Assembly: GCA_949987705.1 (NCBI GenBank)
Contig: OX465283.1
Span: 92,801,813 to 92,865,812, forward strand
Direction of reading: 5' to 3'
Length of the DNA stretch: 64,000 nucleotides
DNA from: Thereva unica
Taxonomy: Eukaryota; Arthropoda; Insecta; Diptera; Therevidae
Within the stretch, counting starts at the first letter, position 1, and every line of letters begins with the position of its first letter. The notes beneath the pieces were generated by a model, which was given only the letters and a program-made list of their open reading frames with translations, searched no databases and had not been told where the DNA came from. The translations under genes were made by a program, and so were the position numbers. Below are positions 1 through 11,071 of this stretch, one piece after another.

Positions 1-2
1 GG

Positions 3-332
3 CATACTCACGGTAGAGATGCGAATTCGAGTAGGTCAGAAGTGACTAAGAGACGCGAAAATGAAAGAAAACGGGTATCAAAATATTGCTTTAACTGTGG
101 TTCGTCGACTCACGAGTGACATGGCTGCCCGCAGAAGGAGAAGGGACCGAAATGTTTCGAGTGCAACGAATTTGGACATAAAAAGCCGGACTGTCCAAAC
201 AAAAAGCGACCTGTCACTACTACGCACGTTGCAGCAGTTGGTCGTACATGCGTTCCAGTGCGTGCGAATGGAGGTCTACTAGAAGGTCTTATTGACACAG
301 AAAGCGACGCTTGCTTGATTCAAGAATCTTAG
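3..332 (+). pseudogene. LTR-retrotransposon gag zinc knuckle / protease fragment
   Basis: Read from base 3, the frame is open to TAG at 330-332 apart from one TGA in the first knuckle. It shows two CCHC-type zinc knuckles: a first one CFNCGSSTHE broken by the stop before its final Cys, and an intact CFECNEFGHKKPDC (C-x2-C-x4-H-x4-C). These are followed by a protease-like start, GLIDTESDACLI. Retroelement aspartic proteases normally have D-S/T-G at this place, so the DTE here suggests a lost Gly. Knuckles passing directly into protease is the usual gag-pol order of Ty3/gypsy-like elements, where the knuckles bind RNA. The fragment is cut off by the window start and by the stop. Family beyond LTR element is not assignable. 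Confidence 0.75.
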
Positions 333-1357
333 GTAACTATAGTAAATCCTTTGTCTATTTTTAGCGTTTTTACTACCGTAATCAGTGGCGGATTTAGGGG
401 GGGCTATAGGGGCTTCAGCCCAGGGCTGCAAATTTTTAGGGGCGGCAAATTTTCAACACATTTTTTATATTTTAACCGGACAACGTATATATGAGAACGA
501 ATGATAATATGAAACCACATGTCATAAAGAAGGTTGTAATCAGAGAATATTTACTGTACACATTTAATCCCAACACTTTACGATATCCTTCTTAAACCAA
601 CCGTCGTGCGTAATATATTCGTCTGAAGAGCGATGTGTCAGATGGGTCTAAAGGTCCCAATACACGAGCGCTCCATTATGGCGACACTACAATGTTGCCA
701 GTCCATTGGATCCGGTCCAAAATTAGGGCACACACACGATAGCGCCTGAGTCAGTCAGCCGATTGCAGTCGGTTAGACGAGCACAGTACTTAAATTTTGT
801 TTTCACAAAGGTTGCATCTCCCTCCGACAAAGTGATAATGGTTACAAATGAATTGCCCTCATAAATGAGCACATCGGAATAGAAAAATACCGAAAAAAAA
901 TATATCAAATGCGTCACATTTGAAAGTGGCTATGATTGTTGCGTCGTAAAATTTATATGAAAAAGAAATCACATTTCAGGAATATTTGTATCTCGGGTCA
1001 CTTGTTGCCTAGGGACATTTGTATTGAAGGACATTGGTGCAAGGTACATTATCCATCACTCGATACTCACATCAAAGCAGTTTGTGTATGATGCGGGTAT
1101 TACACTAAGCATTCATTTTTCTACCTCTTTTTTTGTGTAAAGATTGTGATGCGTTTGTAGTTGTGCAATACGCGAATGAGAAGGGAATTTCTCATAGAGG
1201 TCGCGCCAAAAGAGTTGATGCCGAGAAAGTCGCGTTTTCCATGCGCAGTAGAATCCCCGCATGGCGTTCCCGTCCCTTAGCCTAGTCGCAACAAATTTCG
1301 AAGGGGAAATTTGAAAATACATAAGCGCATTTCTTATCCACATGTGCGCAATTTTAG

Positions 1358-1783
1358 CTTTTTCAAAAAAAAAGCTTATACAGAGGCTCTGTCCGTCTGT
1401 CCGTCTGTCCGTCTGAAGCCTACTTTCATCTCTGAAAGTATTGCAGCTACAGACTTGGGAAATATCTCAAAATGTAGCTCTTTGTCAGAAGACCAAAAAC
1501 TGAGAAAATGGTCTGGAAATTTCAACCAGAAGTATACTTAACAACAAAAAAGAGATTTCTACTAAAGTCCATATATCGGTAGCCTAGAGGTAAGGCGCTG
1601 TAGTCATAACCCAGGAGAACCAAGTTCAATCCTCGGCCGCAAAACGGTGAAATACATTTTTTTTTACTTCGGTGTAACATGTTTTGATTCTATTTCTCAC
1701 TAAATTACATTATTTAATAATGAGACTCAGGAGAACATAAACATTTACTTAATTAAAAGTGCAAAAATATCATTTTCTTGATA
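1358..1783 (+). repeat. Dispersed tRNA-like repeat, copy in unit A
   Basis: Segment of unit A that recurs as a diverged, independent copy at 43969-44394. It starts with an A-run and a short (GTCC/GTCT)n stretch, has about 200 bp of AT-rich body, then the Met-CAT-like tRNA remnant with its T-run and about 130 bp beyond. Copies within the tandem array lie at about 7235-7661 and 12048-12356. Because it occurs outside the array, it is a mobile or dispersed family older than the array. A SINE-like origin is an inference. Confidence 0.6.
1573..1644 (+). pseudogene. tRNA-Met(CAT)-like sequence, cassette 1 of unit A
   Basis: Folds on paper as a decayed tRNA. The D-arm is GCCT-AGAGGTA-AGGC. The anticodon arm CTGTA-GTCATAA-CCCAG has U33 and a CAT anticodon but only 3 of 5 stem pairs. 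The T-arm is CCAAG-TTCAATC-CTCGG with one mismatch. Only about 4 of 7 acceptor pairs form. The A box TAGCCTAGAGG fits TRGYNNARNNG, the B box is GTTCAATCC, and a T-run follows at about 1656. Pol III transcription is therefore possible, but a functional tRNA is unlikely. Confidence 0.6.
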
Positions 1784-1831
1784 ACTTTCATACACCGAAC
1801 AAATTACTTTATTGTTGTAAATCTGGCAGCA

Positions 1832-1911
1832 GGCCGATGGTGGAGTGGGTAGAGCGTCGGATCCTCGGTTCAACGGCGTGTAGCGTTGAAGGTTCGAGCC
1901 TGGTCGGGCAT
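1832..1911 (+). other. tRNA-like Pol III promoter, cassette 2 of unit A
   Basis: Perfect A-box match TGGTGGAGTGG at 1838-1848 and near-perfect B box GGTTCGAGCC at 1891-1900, about 42 bp apart. T-rich terminator-like sequence follows from 1912. GGCCGA at the 5' side and TCGGGC at the 3' side can partly pair as an acceptor-like stem. The T-arm pairs poorly, so this is a tRNA-derived promoter unit, not a tRNA gene. Confidence 0.5.
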
Positions 1912-1983
1912 CATTTTTGTTTTCTTTTTCTCTTTTTCTTCTTTCTGAAATGATTTATTTGCATATTAGTCAACCACCGGTAG

Positions 1984-2061
1984 TGTCTGCCATGGCGCAA
2001 GGGCTACGGAAAAGTCCTTCGTCTGTGGGGCTGCGGGTTCGATTCCTTCGGCTCGCGGTGC
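1984..2061 (+). other. tRNA-like Pol III promoter, cassette 3 of unit A
   Basis: A box TGGCGCAAGGG (1993-2003) and a perfect consensus B box GGTTCGATTCC (2036-2046), followed by T7 at 2062-2068. ACGGA-AAAGTCC-TTCGT forms a complete 5-bp anticodon-type stem, but U33 is absent. Same architecture as cassettes 1 and 2 but different sequence. Confidence 0.5.
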
Positions 2062-3300
2062 TTTTTTTCGTCATAATAATTTATTTTTTATAATTTCCTT
2101 CGGGGAATTTTGTTTCATTTTTTTATGGCATATAGTAGCCGTGTTTTTTTAATGAACTATGTATATGGTTCTTTCATCGAGTTCATTAAAAAAAAGCTAA
2201 AACGACAAGGGAAATTTCATGTAGCGCCTACATCGATGCTTAAAAATTTCAAAATAAAACGGAAGTCAAGTGTTATTTTTTGCACTGTTACTCCTCGCTA
2301 GAAAATAATAAATCTGCTTCTAAAAAATTAATTATTTGTTATAAATTTGCTCTCATCACTTTCCTGTTGTTTTTATTTTTAAATTACGTCTTTCCGACCC
2401 CCGAAAGTATGCAACATGCCAATCCCCGAAACAACATGCCAACACCCGAACGTATGCAATAAGAAAATTAAGAAATTTCCCAAAACCTCGATAAAAACCC
2501 CGATAAAACCTGGGTTTTCAGATTTGTATGGGAAAGAACTATATAGTTCATTAAAAAAAACACAGGTAGTGTAGTATAGTATAAACTATTGTTTATATTA
2601 AATAAAGAAATACACCATGACGTGGGCGAAGAATCAAAAAATTTTATTGTTTACATTTGATTTCTCCGATATCAATGGCAATTAAGCTTATATTTCCTAG
2701 ATTTGTATGTGTGTGCAGTGTAAACAAATCTTGCAACTTGATTTTGACCCACTTCCATATAAGCGATCAGCTGCAAATTTTACACATGCGCATAATGACG
2801 AGTATAGTACAGTAGATAAGCAATTTCTTTTAATTTTCCCCGGAGAATTTTGTTTCTTATTAAATAAGTTTTTTTTTAAATTTGTCCGAAAATATGCAAA
2901 GACTTTACTGCAAAAACTACTTAGCTGCTGTTTCGACTTTTTTCAATGGCGCAGCGTCGGTTATACTTCTCAGAATGGATTTAAAAAGAAGAATCATTCT
3001 CGCAATACGTACGCTGCGTCGTCGATTAAACGATACTACGGCAGCGTGTTATACTTATCGTAAAGCTAGGTTTATACACAACGATTTAGTTTTTAAATTG
3101 TCTGGCGCAAGTCGAATTGTGTAAATTAGCTGAGTGCAAAAGACGAGTGAAAATTGCCTCCATTAGTTATTGCTCATTATATTTATACTTATCTACGCGT
3201 TATATTATGTTACATTGATTGTGATAAGGTCGGAGGAGCAAGTGGTCGAACATCACCGAGATACATATATTTGGTACAATCCAAACGTTTCAAATTGTCG

Positions 3301-3432
3301 CAATTTGAATCAAAATTATTCAATGAAGTCACAAGACTTCTAGGTACACATAGAATACGTACTACCGCCTACCATCCGCAAGCAAATGGGATGGTTGAGC
3401 GGTTCCATAGACAACTAAAAGCGGCCTTAATG
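3301..3432 (+). pseudogene. Gypsy integrase core scrap in unit A
   Basis: About 44 codons carrying the tail of an rve integrase core: QFESKLFNEV, then TTAYHPQANGMVERFHRQLK with the catalytic Glu in VERFH. It closely matches the integrase at 13099-13887, from which it differs at only a few residues, yet lies on the opposite strand. It sits inside a 97-codon open frame (3154-3447) whose first half is unrelated. Not a functional gene. Confidence 0.75.
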
Positions 3433-3744
3433 GACTTTGCACAATAGCATAGCCGACTTGCATCAAGTAATGAAAAAAATTAATTAATTAATTAATTGAT
3501 TGTCAGTGTCAATTAAAAAAATGAAAACAAACAAAAAACCAGAAAGAAATCAATCACAATTTAATTTAAAGAAATATAATTTAAAACCAATCAGTAATAT
3601 ATAGTGTATGTAGTTAAATAAAATTATAAAATAAAGTTGTAGTAAGACTTATAGAAAAGTGTAAATAAATAAACTTTCATCGTTGTAATTATTTGTGAAC
3701 ATTATTTTGAGATTAAGACTAACAAAAATAAAACTCCTTTTGGG

Positions 3745-3839
3745 AATAAAACTCCAACACTGTCCCACAGCTACAATGGAGGCAATCATTGGATTGACTC
3801 CTTTGCATCTCTTCTTATGGAAAGGACCATAACCATATG
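3745..3839 (+). pseudogene. LINE fragment flanking BEL-1 (left side)
   Basis: Reads ATMEAIIGLTPLHLFLWKGP before a stop. This resembles the stretch that follows RNase H-type regions in R1/LOA/I-like LINEs, where proteins read like 'T.A.E...G..PL'. The fragment ends with ATATG at 3835-3839, immediately before the BEL-1 LTR. The same ATATG starts the LINE-like sequence at 39561, so the two appear to be halves of the BEL-1 target. Unit B has the same fragment at about 9623-9717. A run of ATTA repeats at 3477-3497 lies upstream. Confidence 0.45.
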
Positions 3840-4032
3840 TGTGGAAAATAGGTAAAAGAAAGAAAAAAAAAACTCGATTACATTTATAACGATATTAAGT
3901 TTATAATTAAAATCCCGTTGAACAGAAAAACGTGTTCGCTCTACGAAAGTTATAAGAAAACTTAACAAAAGAAATAGTGACAATTTACAATAATTAAAAT
4001 CAAGGACTACTAGCTAACTACAATTTTCTACA
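3840..4032 (-). repeat. BEL-1 3' LTR (unit A)
   Basis: A 193-bp sequence beginning TGTGGAAAAT and ending TTTTCTACA. It recurs at 9718-9910 and, about 95% identical, at 39375-39560, where a PBS adjoins it. It lies directly downstream of the minus-strand BEL pol end. The outer flank is ATATG, equal to the outer flank of the 39375-39560 LTR. Confidence 0.85.
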
Positions 4033-4057
4033 TCCTCTGGCGGGCAAATTGGAAGAG

Positions 4058-6259
4058 ACCTATCCAACTATCTCGATGGGATATAGCAACTGTACTGGTC
4101 GTCTCATTTTCGTACCATTGGAAAATCGTAACTCGCAGGCCCGGATCTTTCCATCTCTTCCAGGAAATACATTCGTCACAACGGCCAACTTCCAAAATAG
4201 CCTAGGCGCTGAAGAGTCGTGTACCTGAACAACATCACCTAATTTTGTAAGGGTCTCTCTCGGTGAAAAACGGAGCCCTTAGACAAATTCCCATATACTT
4301 TCATACAGGGAGCCTTTTACATCAAATTCGCAGTTAATGAGTTTGATGCAATATGAGCTCCCTGCGAACAACAAATCCTAAACGGAAAATAATTATCTAA
4401 TTTCCAGTTTCAAATGTACAAAATTCCTTAACGGACAAATCTTCAACGTACAAAATTCCACTTCAACAAATGTTCCAGACGTAACCTAATCCGCGCGCAT
4501 TTTGTGAGATTTTCAAGGTGCGCAATTACCTTTGCACCCTTCCCAAGCTTTTCTGGCAAACAGTGATCTTGACTTTGACTTTCTGGAAAGTAATTTGACC
4601 CACCCAACAATAACCAAGCGCAACTTGCAATACGCCGCGTGAGAAGCGCGCGGTAAGCAAGTTGCGCAGGTGGGAACGAATTCAAGGGCGCGTTTTTCCC
4701 AGCCGGTGGACAATTTTTCCATGCCACCACCGGCGGGTGAAAATTTTAAGTAATCGAGTGTTGTTTTAATCACCATGACCGGCGGGTGTTTTTCGGGCTG
4801 ACTCTCGGTTCTCGGCAACGTGGAATAAGAAAAAGTTTATGCTTTTATAATCAAAGAAGAATTTTGTTAATAATAAAAAGTTTATGGAAAATTTAGTTCC
4901 AATAGTTAAAAAAGAATTTGATTGAAAAGTTATAGTGTCTTAGTTTTTATAATCAAAGAAGAATTTTATTGAAAAAAAAAAATAATTATTGTGTATAAGA
5001 AAAGATATTGAAAAAAAAAAAATTAATTATTGTGTAATCAGTCAGTGGGTGATTTAAGGAGGAAATAGAGGAAAGATATTGAGCTAAAAAATAATTATTG
5101 TGGAATTAGTCAGTGGGTGATTTAAAGATTTAATTTAGTATATTGGCGGCAAAGAGTTGTTAACTAAATAGAATTAATAAGTAAGAGAAAATAAAGAAAA
5201 GATATTTAAAAAAAAAAAAAAAAATACATAAAAGGTGTTTGTGTGTGAATAAACTAGGAAATTTATTAAGAAATAACGTGAGTAAAAAATATTATATAAC
5301 AAATTATATAACAGGGTTGATGAAAATCTTCCTTTAGGGCAGTGATGTAAAGACCGAAGCTGTTGCAAATAATCTATCCTCCAGCGCTTCCCGATAAAAT
5401 TGATAAGTTTACAACGACTAGCCCACAATTGTCTTATGCTTTTTTCCGAGAGTTGTGTGGATTTCGTTCTTGACGACGACGATGGGAGCATGGTTGCATA
5501 TCTGCCTTCCAAAAAATGCATGGGAGTCAAAGGTTCCATATCCAGCGGATCATCAGACATATAAGTCAGACGTCTTGAATTTAGTATGCTCTCTGTCTCG
5601 ACCAACAAAGTATTTAGCTCATCTTTTTCCAGTGTAGATGTATGGCAGCCTTCAAAATATTTTCATACTCCGAACCATTCTTTCCCAAAAGCCACCCCAC
5701 CATGGAACTCTTTAAACGATAAATCTCCAACTGATGCGGTGACGGCTTAAGAAGTCATGAAATTCGTCATCATTTAAAACTTTCTGTAACACAGCAATTT
5801 CTTTGGACGCACGTTTGAAAGTTCGTGCATTATCTGAATAGATGTATTGCGGGGTACCTCTTCTTGAAATAAATCGCCTTAGCCCCAATAAACAATTTTC
5901 CGTTGTCAGATCCATGACAAGTTCTAAATGTATAGCTCTCACAGTTGCAAAGGTGAAAAGCATAATATACACCTTTTGACTGACCCACTCAGGTCCGCTG
6001 GAGGGTTTGGTATATAACGGGCCAGCAAATCAATTCCCGTTGTTTCAAAAGGATGTGAAGACATTAATCGTTCACGCGGTAACGGAGCAAATGGCTGAGA
6101 CCTAGGTTTAGCGTACATCCTCCTGCAAAATATGCATTGCTTTACTACAGCCTTTATTAATTTTCGAGCTGTTGGGATCCAGAATTTCTCCCTTATACGC
6201 GAAAGTACGAGGTTAACTCCACCATGAAGCGTTTCTTCGTGTCGGTCTTGGGCTACAAG
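4058..6259 (-). pseudogene. pol: BEL-1 pol 3' part (integrase and C-terminal domain), unit A
   Basis: Minus-strand BEL/Pao integrase. From high to low coordinate it shows the zinc-binding H2C2 region (HEETLHGG...C..C, about 6259-5990), the DDE core (RAIHLELV, TPQYIYSDNARTF at 5972-5712) and the BEL-specific C-terminal domain (LNSRRLTYMSDDPLDMEPLTP, 5608-5313). Compared with unit B it has a GAA-to-TAA stop near 5714. A 1,066-bp insertion at 4247-5312 separates the last ~60 codons. The start is lost at the unit junction (6259). Dead copy. Confidence 0.85.
4247..5312. mobile_element. 1,066-bp insertion in unit A integrase
   Basis: Present in unit A and absent from unit B, where CTAATTTT joins AGGGTTGATG directly. 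Its plus-strand ends are GTAAGG and TATATAAC, with no target-site duplication. It contains two copies of a CAGTGGGTGATTTAA motif (about 5043 and 5110) and A-rich runs. The TG...CA reading of the ends (TGTAAGG...ATAACA) would allow a solo LTR. No coding sequence is recognised. Confidence 0.6.
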
Positions 6260-7449
6260 CAGTGGCGGATTTAGGGGGGGCTATAGGGGCTTCAGCCCAG
6301 GGCGGCAAATTTTTAGGGGCGGCAAATTTTCAACACATTTTTTATATTTTAACCGGACAACGTATATATGAGAACGAATGATAATATGAAACCACATGTC
6401 ATAAAGAAGGTTGTAATCAGAGACTATTTACTGTACACATTTAATCCCAACACTTTACGATATCCTTCCTAAACCAACCGTCGTGCGTAATATATTCGTC
6501 TGGAGAGCGATGTGTCAGATGGGTCTAAAGGTCCCAATACACGAGCGCTCCATTATGGCGACACTACAATGTTGCCAGTCCATTGGATCCGGTCCAAAAT
6601 TAGGGCACACACACGATAGCGCCTGAGTCAGTCAGCCGATTGCAGTCGGTTAGACGAGCACAGTACTTAAATTTTGTTTTCACAAAGGTTGCATCTCCCT
6701 CCGACAAAGTGATAATGGTTACAAATGAATTGCCCTCATAAATGAGCACATCGGAATAGAAAAATACCGAAAAAAAATATATCAAATGCGTCACATTTGA
6801 AAGTGGCTATGATTGTTGCGTCGTAAAATTTATATGAAAAAGAAATCACATTTCAGGAATATTTGTATCTCGGGTCACTTGTTGCCTAGGGACATTTGTA
6901 TTGAAGGACATTGGTGCAAGGTACATTATCCATCACTCGATACTCACATCAAAGCAGTTTGTGTATGATGCGGGTATTACACTAAGCATTCATTTTTCTA
7001 CCTCTTTTTTTGTGTAAAGATTGTGATGCGTTTGTAGTTGTGCAATACGCGAATGAGAAGGGAATTTCTCATAGAGGTCGCGCCAAAAGAGTTGATGCCG
7101 AGAAAGTCGCGTTTTCCATGCGCAGTAGAATCCCCGCATGGCGTTCCCGTCCCTTAGCCTAGTCGCAACAAATTTCGAAGGGGAAATTTGAAAATACATA
7201 AGCGCATTTCTTATCCACATGTGCGCAATTTTAGCTTTTTCAAAAAAAAAGCTTATACAGAGGCTCTGTCCGTCTGTCCGTCTGTCCGTCTGAAGCCTAC
7301 TTTCATCTCTGAAAGTATTGCAGCTACAGACTTGGGAAATATCTCAAAATGTAGCTCTTTGTCAGAAGACCAAAAACTGAGAAAATGGTCTGGAAATTTC
7401 AACCAGAAGTATACTTAACAACAAAAAAGAGATTTCTACTAAAGTCCAT

Positions 7450-7521
7450 ATATCGGTAGCCTAGAGGTAAGGCGCTGTAGTCATAACCCAGGAGAACCAA
7501 GTTCAATCCTCGGCCGCAAAA
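7450..7521 (+). pseudogene. tRNA-Met(CAT)-like sequence, unit B copy
   Basis: Unit B counterpart of cassette 1 with the same arms, CAT anticodon and following T-run (about 7533). Confidence 0.55.
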
Positions 7522-7709
7522 CGGTGAAATACATTTTTTTTTTACTTCGGTGTAACATGTTTTGATTCTATTTCTCACTAAATTACATTATTTAATAATG
7601 AGACTCAGGAGAACATAAACATTTACTTAATTAAAAGTGCAAAAATATCATTTTCTTGATAACTTTCATACACCGAACAAATTACTTTATTGTTGTAAAT
7701 CTGGCAGCA

Positions 7710-7789
7710 GGCCGATGGTGGAGTGGGTAGAGCGTCGGATCCTCGGTTCAACGGCGTGTAGCGTTGAAGGTTCGAGCCTGGTCGGGCAT
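7710..7789 (+). other. tRNA-like Pol III promoter, cassette 2 of unit B
   Basis: Unit B counterpart of the second cassette, with A box TGGTGGAGTGG and B box GGTTCGAGCC unchanged. Confidence 0.45.
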
Positions 7790-7861
7790 CATTTTTGTTT
7801 TCTTTTTCTCTTTTTCTTCTTTCTGAAATGATTTATTTGCATATTAGTCAACCACCGGTAG

Positions 7862-7939
7862 TGTCTGCCATGGCGCAAGGGCTACGGAAAAGTCCTTCGT
7901 CTGTGGGGCTGCGGGTTCGATTCCTTCGGCTCGCGGTGC
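7862..7939 (+). other. tRNA-like Pol III promoter, cassette 3 of unit B
   Basis: Unit B counterpart of the third cassette, with consensus B box GGTTCGATTCC and T7 terminator-like run unchanged. Confidence 0.45.
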
Positions 7940-9178
7940 TTTTTTTCGTCATAATAATTTATTTTTTATAATTTCCTTCGGGGAATTTTGTTTCATTTTT
8001 TTATGGCATATAGTAGCCGTGTTTTTTTAATGAACTATGTATATGGTTCTTTCATCGAGTTCATTAAAAAAAAGCTAAAACGACAAGGGAAATTTCATGT
8101 AGCGCCTACATCGATGCTTAAAAATTTCAAAATAAAACGGAAGTCAAGTGTTATTTTTTGCACTGTTACTCCTCGCTAGAAAATAATAAATCTGCTTCTA
8201 AAAAATTAATTATTTGTTATAAATTTGCTCTCATCACTTTCCTGTTGTTTTTATTTTTAAATTACGTCTTTCCGACCCCCGAAAGTATGCAACATGCCAA
8301 TCCCCGAAACAACATGCCAACACCCGAACGTATGCAATAAGAAAATTAAGAAATTTCCCAAAACCTCGATAAAAACCCCGATAAAACCTGGGTTTTCAGA
8401 TTTGTATGGGAAAGAACTATATAGTTCATTAAAAAAAACACAGGTAGTGTAGTATAGTATAAACTATTGTTTATATTAAATAAAGAAATACACCATGACG
8501 TGGGCGAAGAATCAAAAAATTTTATTGTTTACATTTGATTTCTCCGATATCAATGGCAATTAAGCTTATATTTCCTAGATTTGTATGTGTGTGCAGTGTA
8601 AACAAATCTTGCAACTTGATTTTGACCCACTTCCATATAAGCGATCAGCTGCAAATTTTACACATGCGCATAATGACGAGTATAGTACAGTAGATAAGCA
8701 ATTTCTTTTAATTTTCCCCGGAGAATTTTGTTTCTTATTAAATAAGTTTTTTTTTAAATTTGTCCGAAAATATGCAAAGACTTTACTGCAAAAACTACTT
8801 AGCTGCTGTTTCGACTTTTTTCAATGGCGCAGCGTCGGTTATACTTCTCAGAATGGATTTAAAAAGAAGAATCATTCTCGCAATACGTACGCTGCGTCGT
8901 CGATTAAACGATACTACGGCAGCGTGTTATACTTATCGTAAAGCTAGGTTTATACACAACGATTTAGTTTTTAAATTGTCTGGCGCAAGTCGAATTGTGT
9001 AAATTAGCTGAGTGCAAAAGACGAGTGAAAATTGCCTCCATTAGTTATTGCTCATTATATTTATACTTATCTACGCGTTATATTATGTTACATTGATTGT
9101 GATAAGGTCGGAGGAGCAAGTGGTCGAACATCACCGAGATACATATATTTGGTACAATCCAAACATTTCAAATTGTCG

Positions 9179-9310
9179 CAATTTGAATCAAAATTATTCA
9201 ATGAAGTCACAAGACTTCTAGGTACACATAGAATACGTACTACCGCCTACCATCCGCAAGCAAATGGGATGGTTGAGCGGTTCCATAGACAACTAAAAGC
9301 GGCCTTAATG
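9179..9310 (+). pseudogene. Gypsy integrase core scrap in unit B
   Basis: Unit B copy of the 44-codon integrase scrap, with one coding difference nearby (Arg to His just upstream). Confidence 0.75.
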
Positions 9311-9717
9311 GACTTTGCACAATAGCATAGCCGACTTGCATCAAGTAATGAAAAAAATTAATTAATTAATTAATTGATTGTCAGTGTCAATTAAAAAAAT
9401 GAAAACAAACAAAAAACCAGAAAGAAATCAATCACAATTTAATTTAAAGAAATATAATTTAAAACCAATCAGTAATATATAGTGTATGTAGTTAAATAAA
9501 ATTATAAAATAAAGTTGTAGTAAGACTTATAGAAAAGTGTAAATAAATAAACTTTCATCGTTGTAATTATTTGTGAACATTATTTTGAGATTAAGACTAA
9601 CAAAAATAAAACTCCTTTTGGGAATAAAACTCCAACACTGTCCCACAGCTACAATGAAGGCAATCATTGGATTGACTCCTTTGCATCTCTTCTTATGGAA
9701 AGGACCATAACCATATG

Positions 9718-9910
9718 TGTGGAAAATAGGTAAAAGAAAGAAAAAAAAAACTCGATTACATTTATAACGATATTAAGTTTATAATTAAAATCCCGTTGAA
9801 CAGAAAAACGTGTTCGCTCTACGAAAGTTATAAGAAAACTTAACAAAAGAAATAGTGACAATTTACAATAATTAAAATCAAGGACTACTAGCTAACTACA
9901 ATTTTCTACA
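9718..9910 (-). repeat. BEL-1 3' LTR (unit B)
   Basis: Tandem copy of the 193-bp LTR, again flanked by ATATG (9713-9717). Confidence 0.85.
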
Positions 9911-9937
9911 TCCTCTGGCGGGCAAATTGGAAGAGAC

Positions 9938-11071
9938 CTATCCAACTATCTCGATGGGATATAGCAACTGTACTGGTCGTCTCATTTTCGTACCATTGGA
10001 AAATCGTAACTCGCAGGCCCGGATCTTTCCATCTCTTCCAGGAAATACATTCGTCACAACGGCCAACTTCCAAAATAGCCTAGGCGCTGAAGAGTCGTGT
10101 ACCTGAACAACATCATCTAATTTTAGGGTTGATGAAAATCTTCCTTTAGGGCAGTGATGTAAAGACCGAAGCTGTTGCAAATAATCTATCCTCCAGCGCT
10201 TCCCGATAAAATTGATAAGTTTACAACGACTAGCCCACAATTGTCTTATGCTTTTTTCCGAGAGTTGTGTGGATTTCGTTCTTGACGACGACGATGGGAG
10301 CATGGTTGCATATCTGCCTTCCAAAAAATGCATGGGAGTCAAAGGTTCCATATCCAGCGGATCATCAGACATATAAGTCAGACGTCTTGAATTTAGTATG
10401 CTCTCTGTCTCGACCAACAAAGTATTTAGCTCATCTTTTTCCAGTGTAGATGTATGGCAGCCTTCAAAATATTTTCATACTCCGAACCATTCTTTCCCAA
10501 AAGCCACCCCACCATGGAACTCTTTCAACGATAAATCTCCAACTGATGCGGTGACGGCTTAAGAAGTCATGAAATTCGTCATCATTTAAAACTTTCTGTA
10601 ACACAGCAATTTCTTTGGACGCACGTTTGAAAGTTCGTGCATTATCTGAATAGATATATTGCGGGGTACCTCTTCTTGAAATAAATCGCCTTAGCCCCAA
10701 TAAACAATTTTCCGTTGTCAGATCCATGACAAGTTCTAAATGTATAGCTCTCACAGTTGCAAAGGTGAAAAGCATAATATACACCTTTTGACTGACCCAC
10801 TCAGGTCCGCTGGAGGGTTTGGTATATAACGGGCCAGCAAATCAATTCCCGTTGTTTTAAAAGGATGTGAAGACATTAATCGTTCACGCGGTAACGGAGC
10901 AAATGGCTGAGACCTAGGTTTAGCGTACATCCTCCTGCAAAATATGTATTGCTTTACTGCAGCCTTTATTAATTTTCGAGCTGTTGGGATCCAGAATTTC
11001 TCCCTTATACGCGAAAGTACGAGGTTAACTCCACCATGAAGCGTTTCTTCGTGTCGGTCTTGGGCTACAAG
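9938..11071 (-). pseudogene. pol: BEL-1 pol 3' part (integrase and C-terminal domain), unit B
   Basis: Cleaner copy of the BEL-1 integrase. 11071-10790 holds the H2C2 zinc region. 10784-10464 holds the core with RAIHLELV, IYSDNARTF (second Asp) and GGFWERMV (catalytic Glu). 10420-9938 gives 160 residues of the C-terminal BEL domain ending in QLLYPIEIVG, with the stop 28 bp before the LTR. Core and C-terminal part are in different frames, so at least one frameshift lies between 10464 and 10420. Integrase joins the cDNA to host DNA; the C-terminal domain is typical of BEL/Pao. RT and protease are missing. Confidence 0.85.

Larger units (their letters stand above)
383..6259. repeat. Composite tandem repeat unit A
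   Basis: First copy of a long tandem repeat. It starts at CAGTGGCGGATTTAGG, which resembles a hAT terminal sequence (no matching other end or 8-bp TSD was found). It runs through tRNA-like cassettes (1573-2061), a chimeric integrase fragment (3301-3432), a LINE fragment (to 3839) and the 3' end of BEL-1 (3840-6259). It is about 99% identical to unit B by eye and differs mainly by a 1,066-bp insertion at 4247-5312. Short ORFs in 700-3450 are present in both copies but match no protein I recognise. Confidence 0.85.
6260..11071. repeat. Composite tandem repeat unit B
   Basis: Second copy of the unit, head-to-tail after unit A. Both internal junctions (6259/6260 and 11071/11072) read GGGCTACAAG then CAGTGGCGG, as expected from tandem duplication rather than independent insertions. 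Point differences from unit A are few, for example at about 432, 547, 590 and 627 of unit A. Unit B shares its variants with unit C, so B and C are the closest pair. Confidence 0.85.

Noticed and set aside
383..440. Complete hAT element starting at CAGTGGCGG in each tandem unit
   Set aside because: No matching inverted end or 8-bp duplication was found; only one end resembles hAT termini.
1573..2061. Functional tRNA genes
   Set aside because: Acceptor and anticodon stems are badly paired and U33 is missing in cassette 3; only promoter-like boxes are convincing.
723..3124. Several short open frames (64-118 codons) repeated in units A, B and C as gene candidates
   Set aside because: They recur only because the DNA repeats, overlap on both strands, and show no family motif or coding bias.
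4247..5314. Insertion in unit A as a spliceosomal intron (GTAAG...CAG on plus strand)
   Set aside because: The host gene is on the minus strand, and removing a GT..AG interval does not reproduce the unit B sequence exactly (two bases differ).
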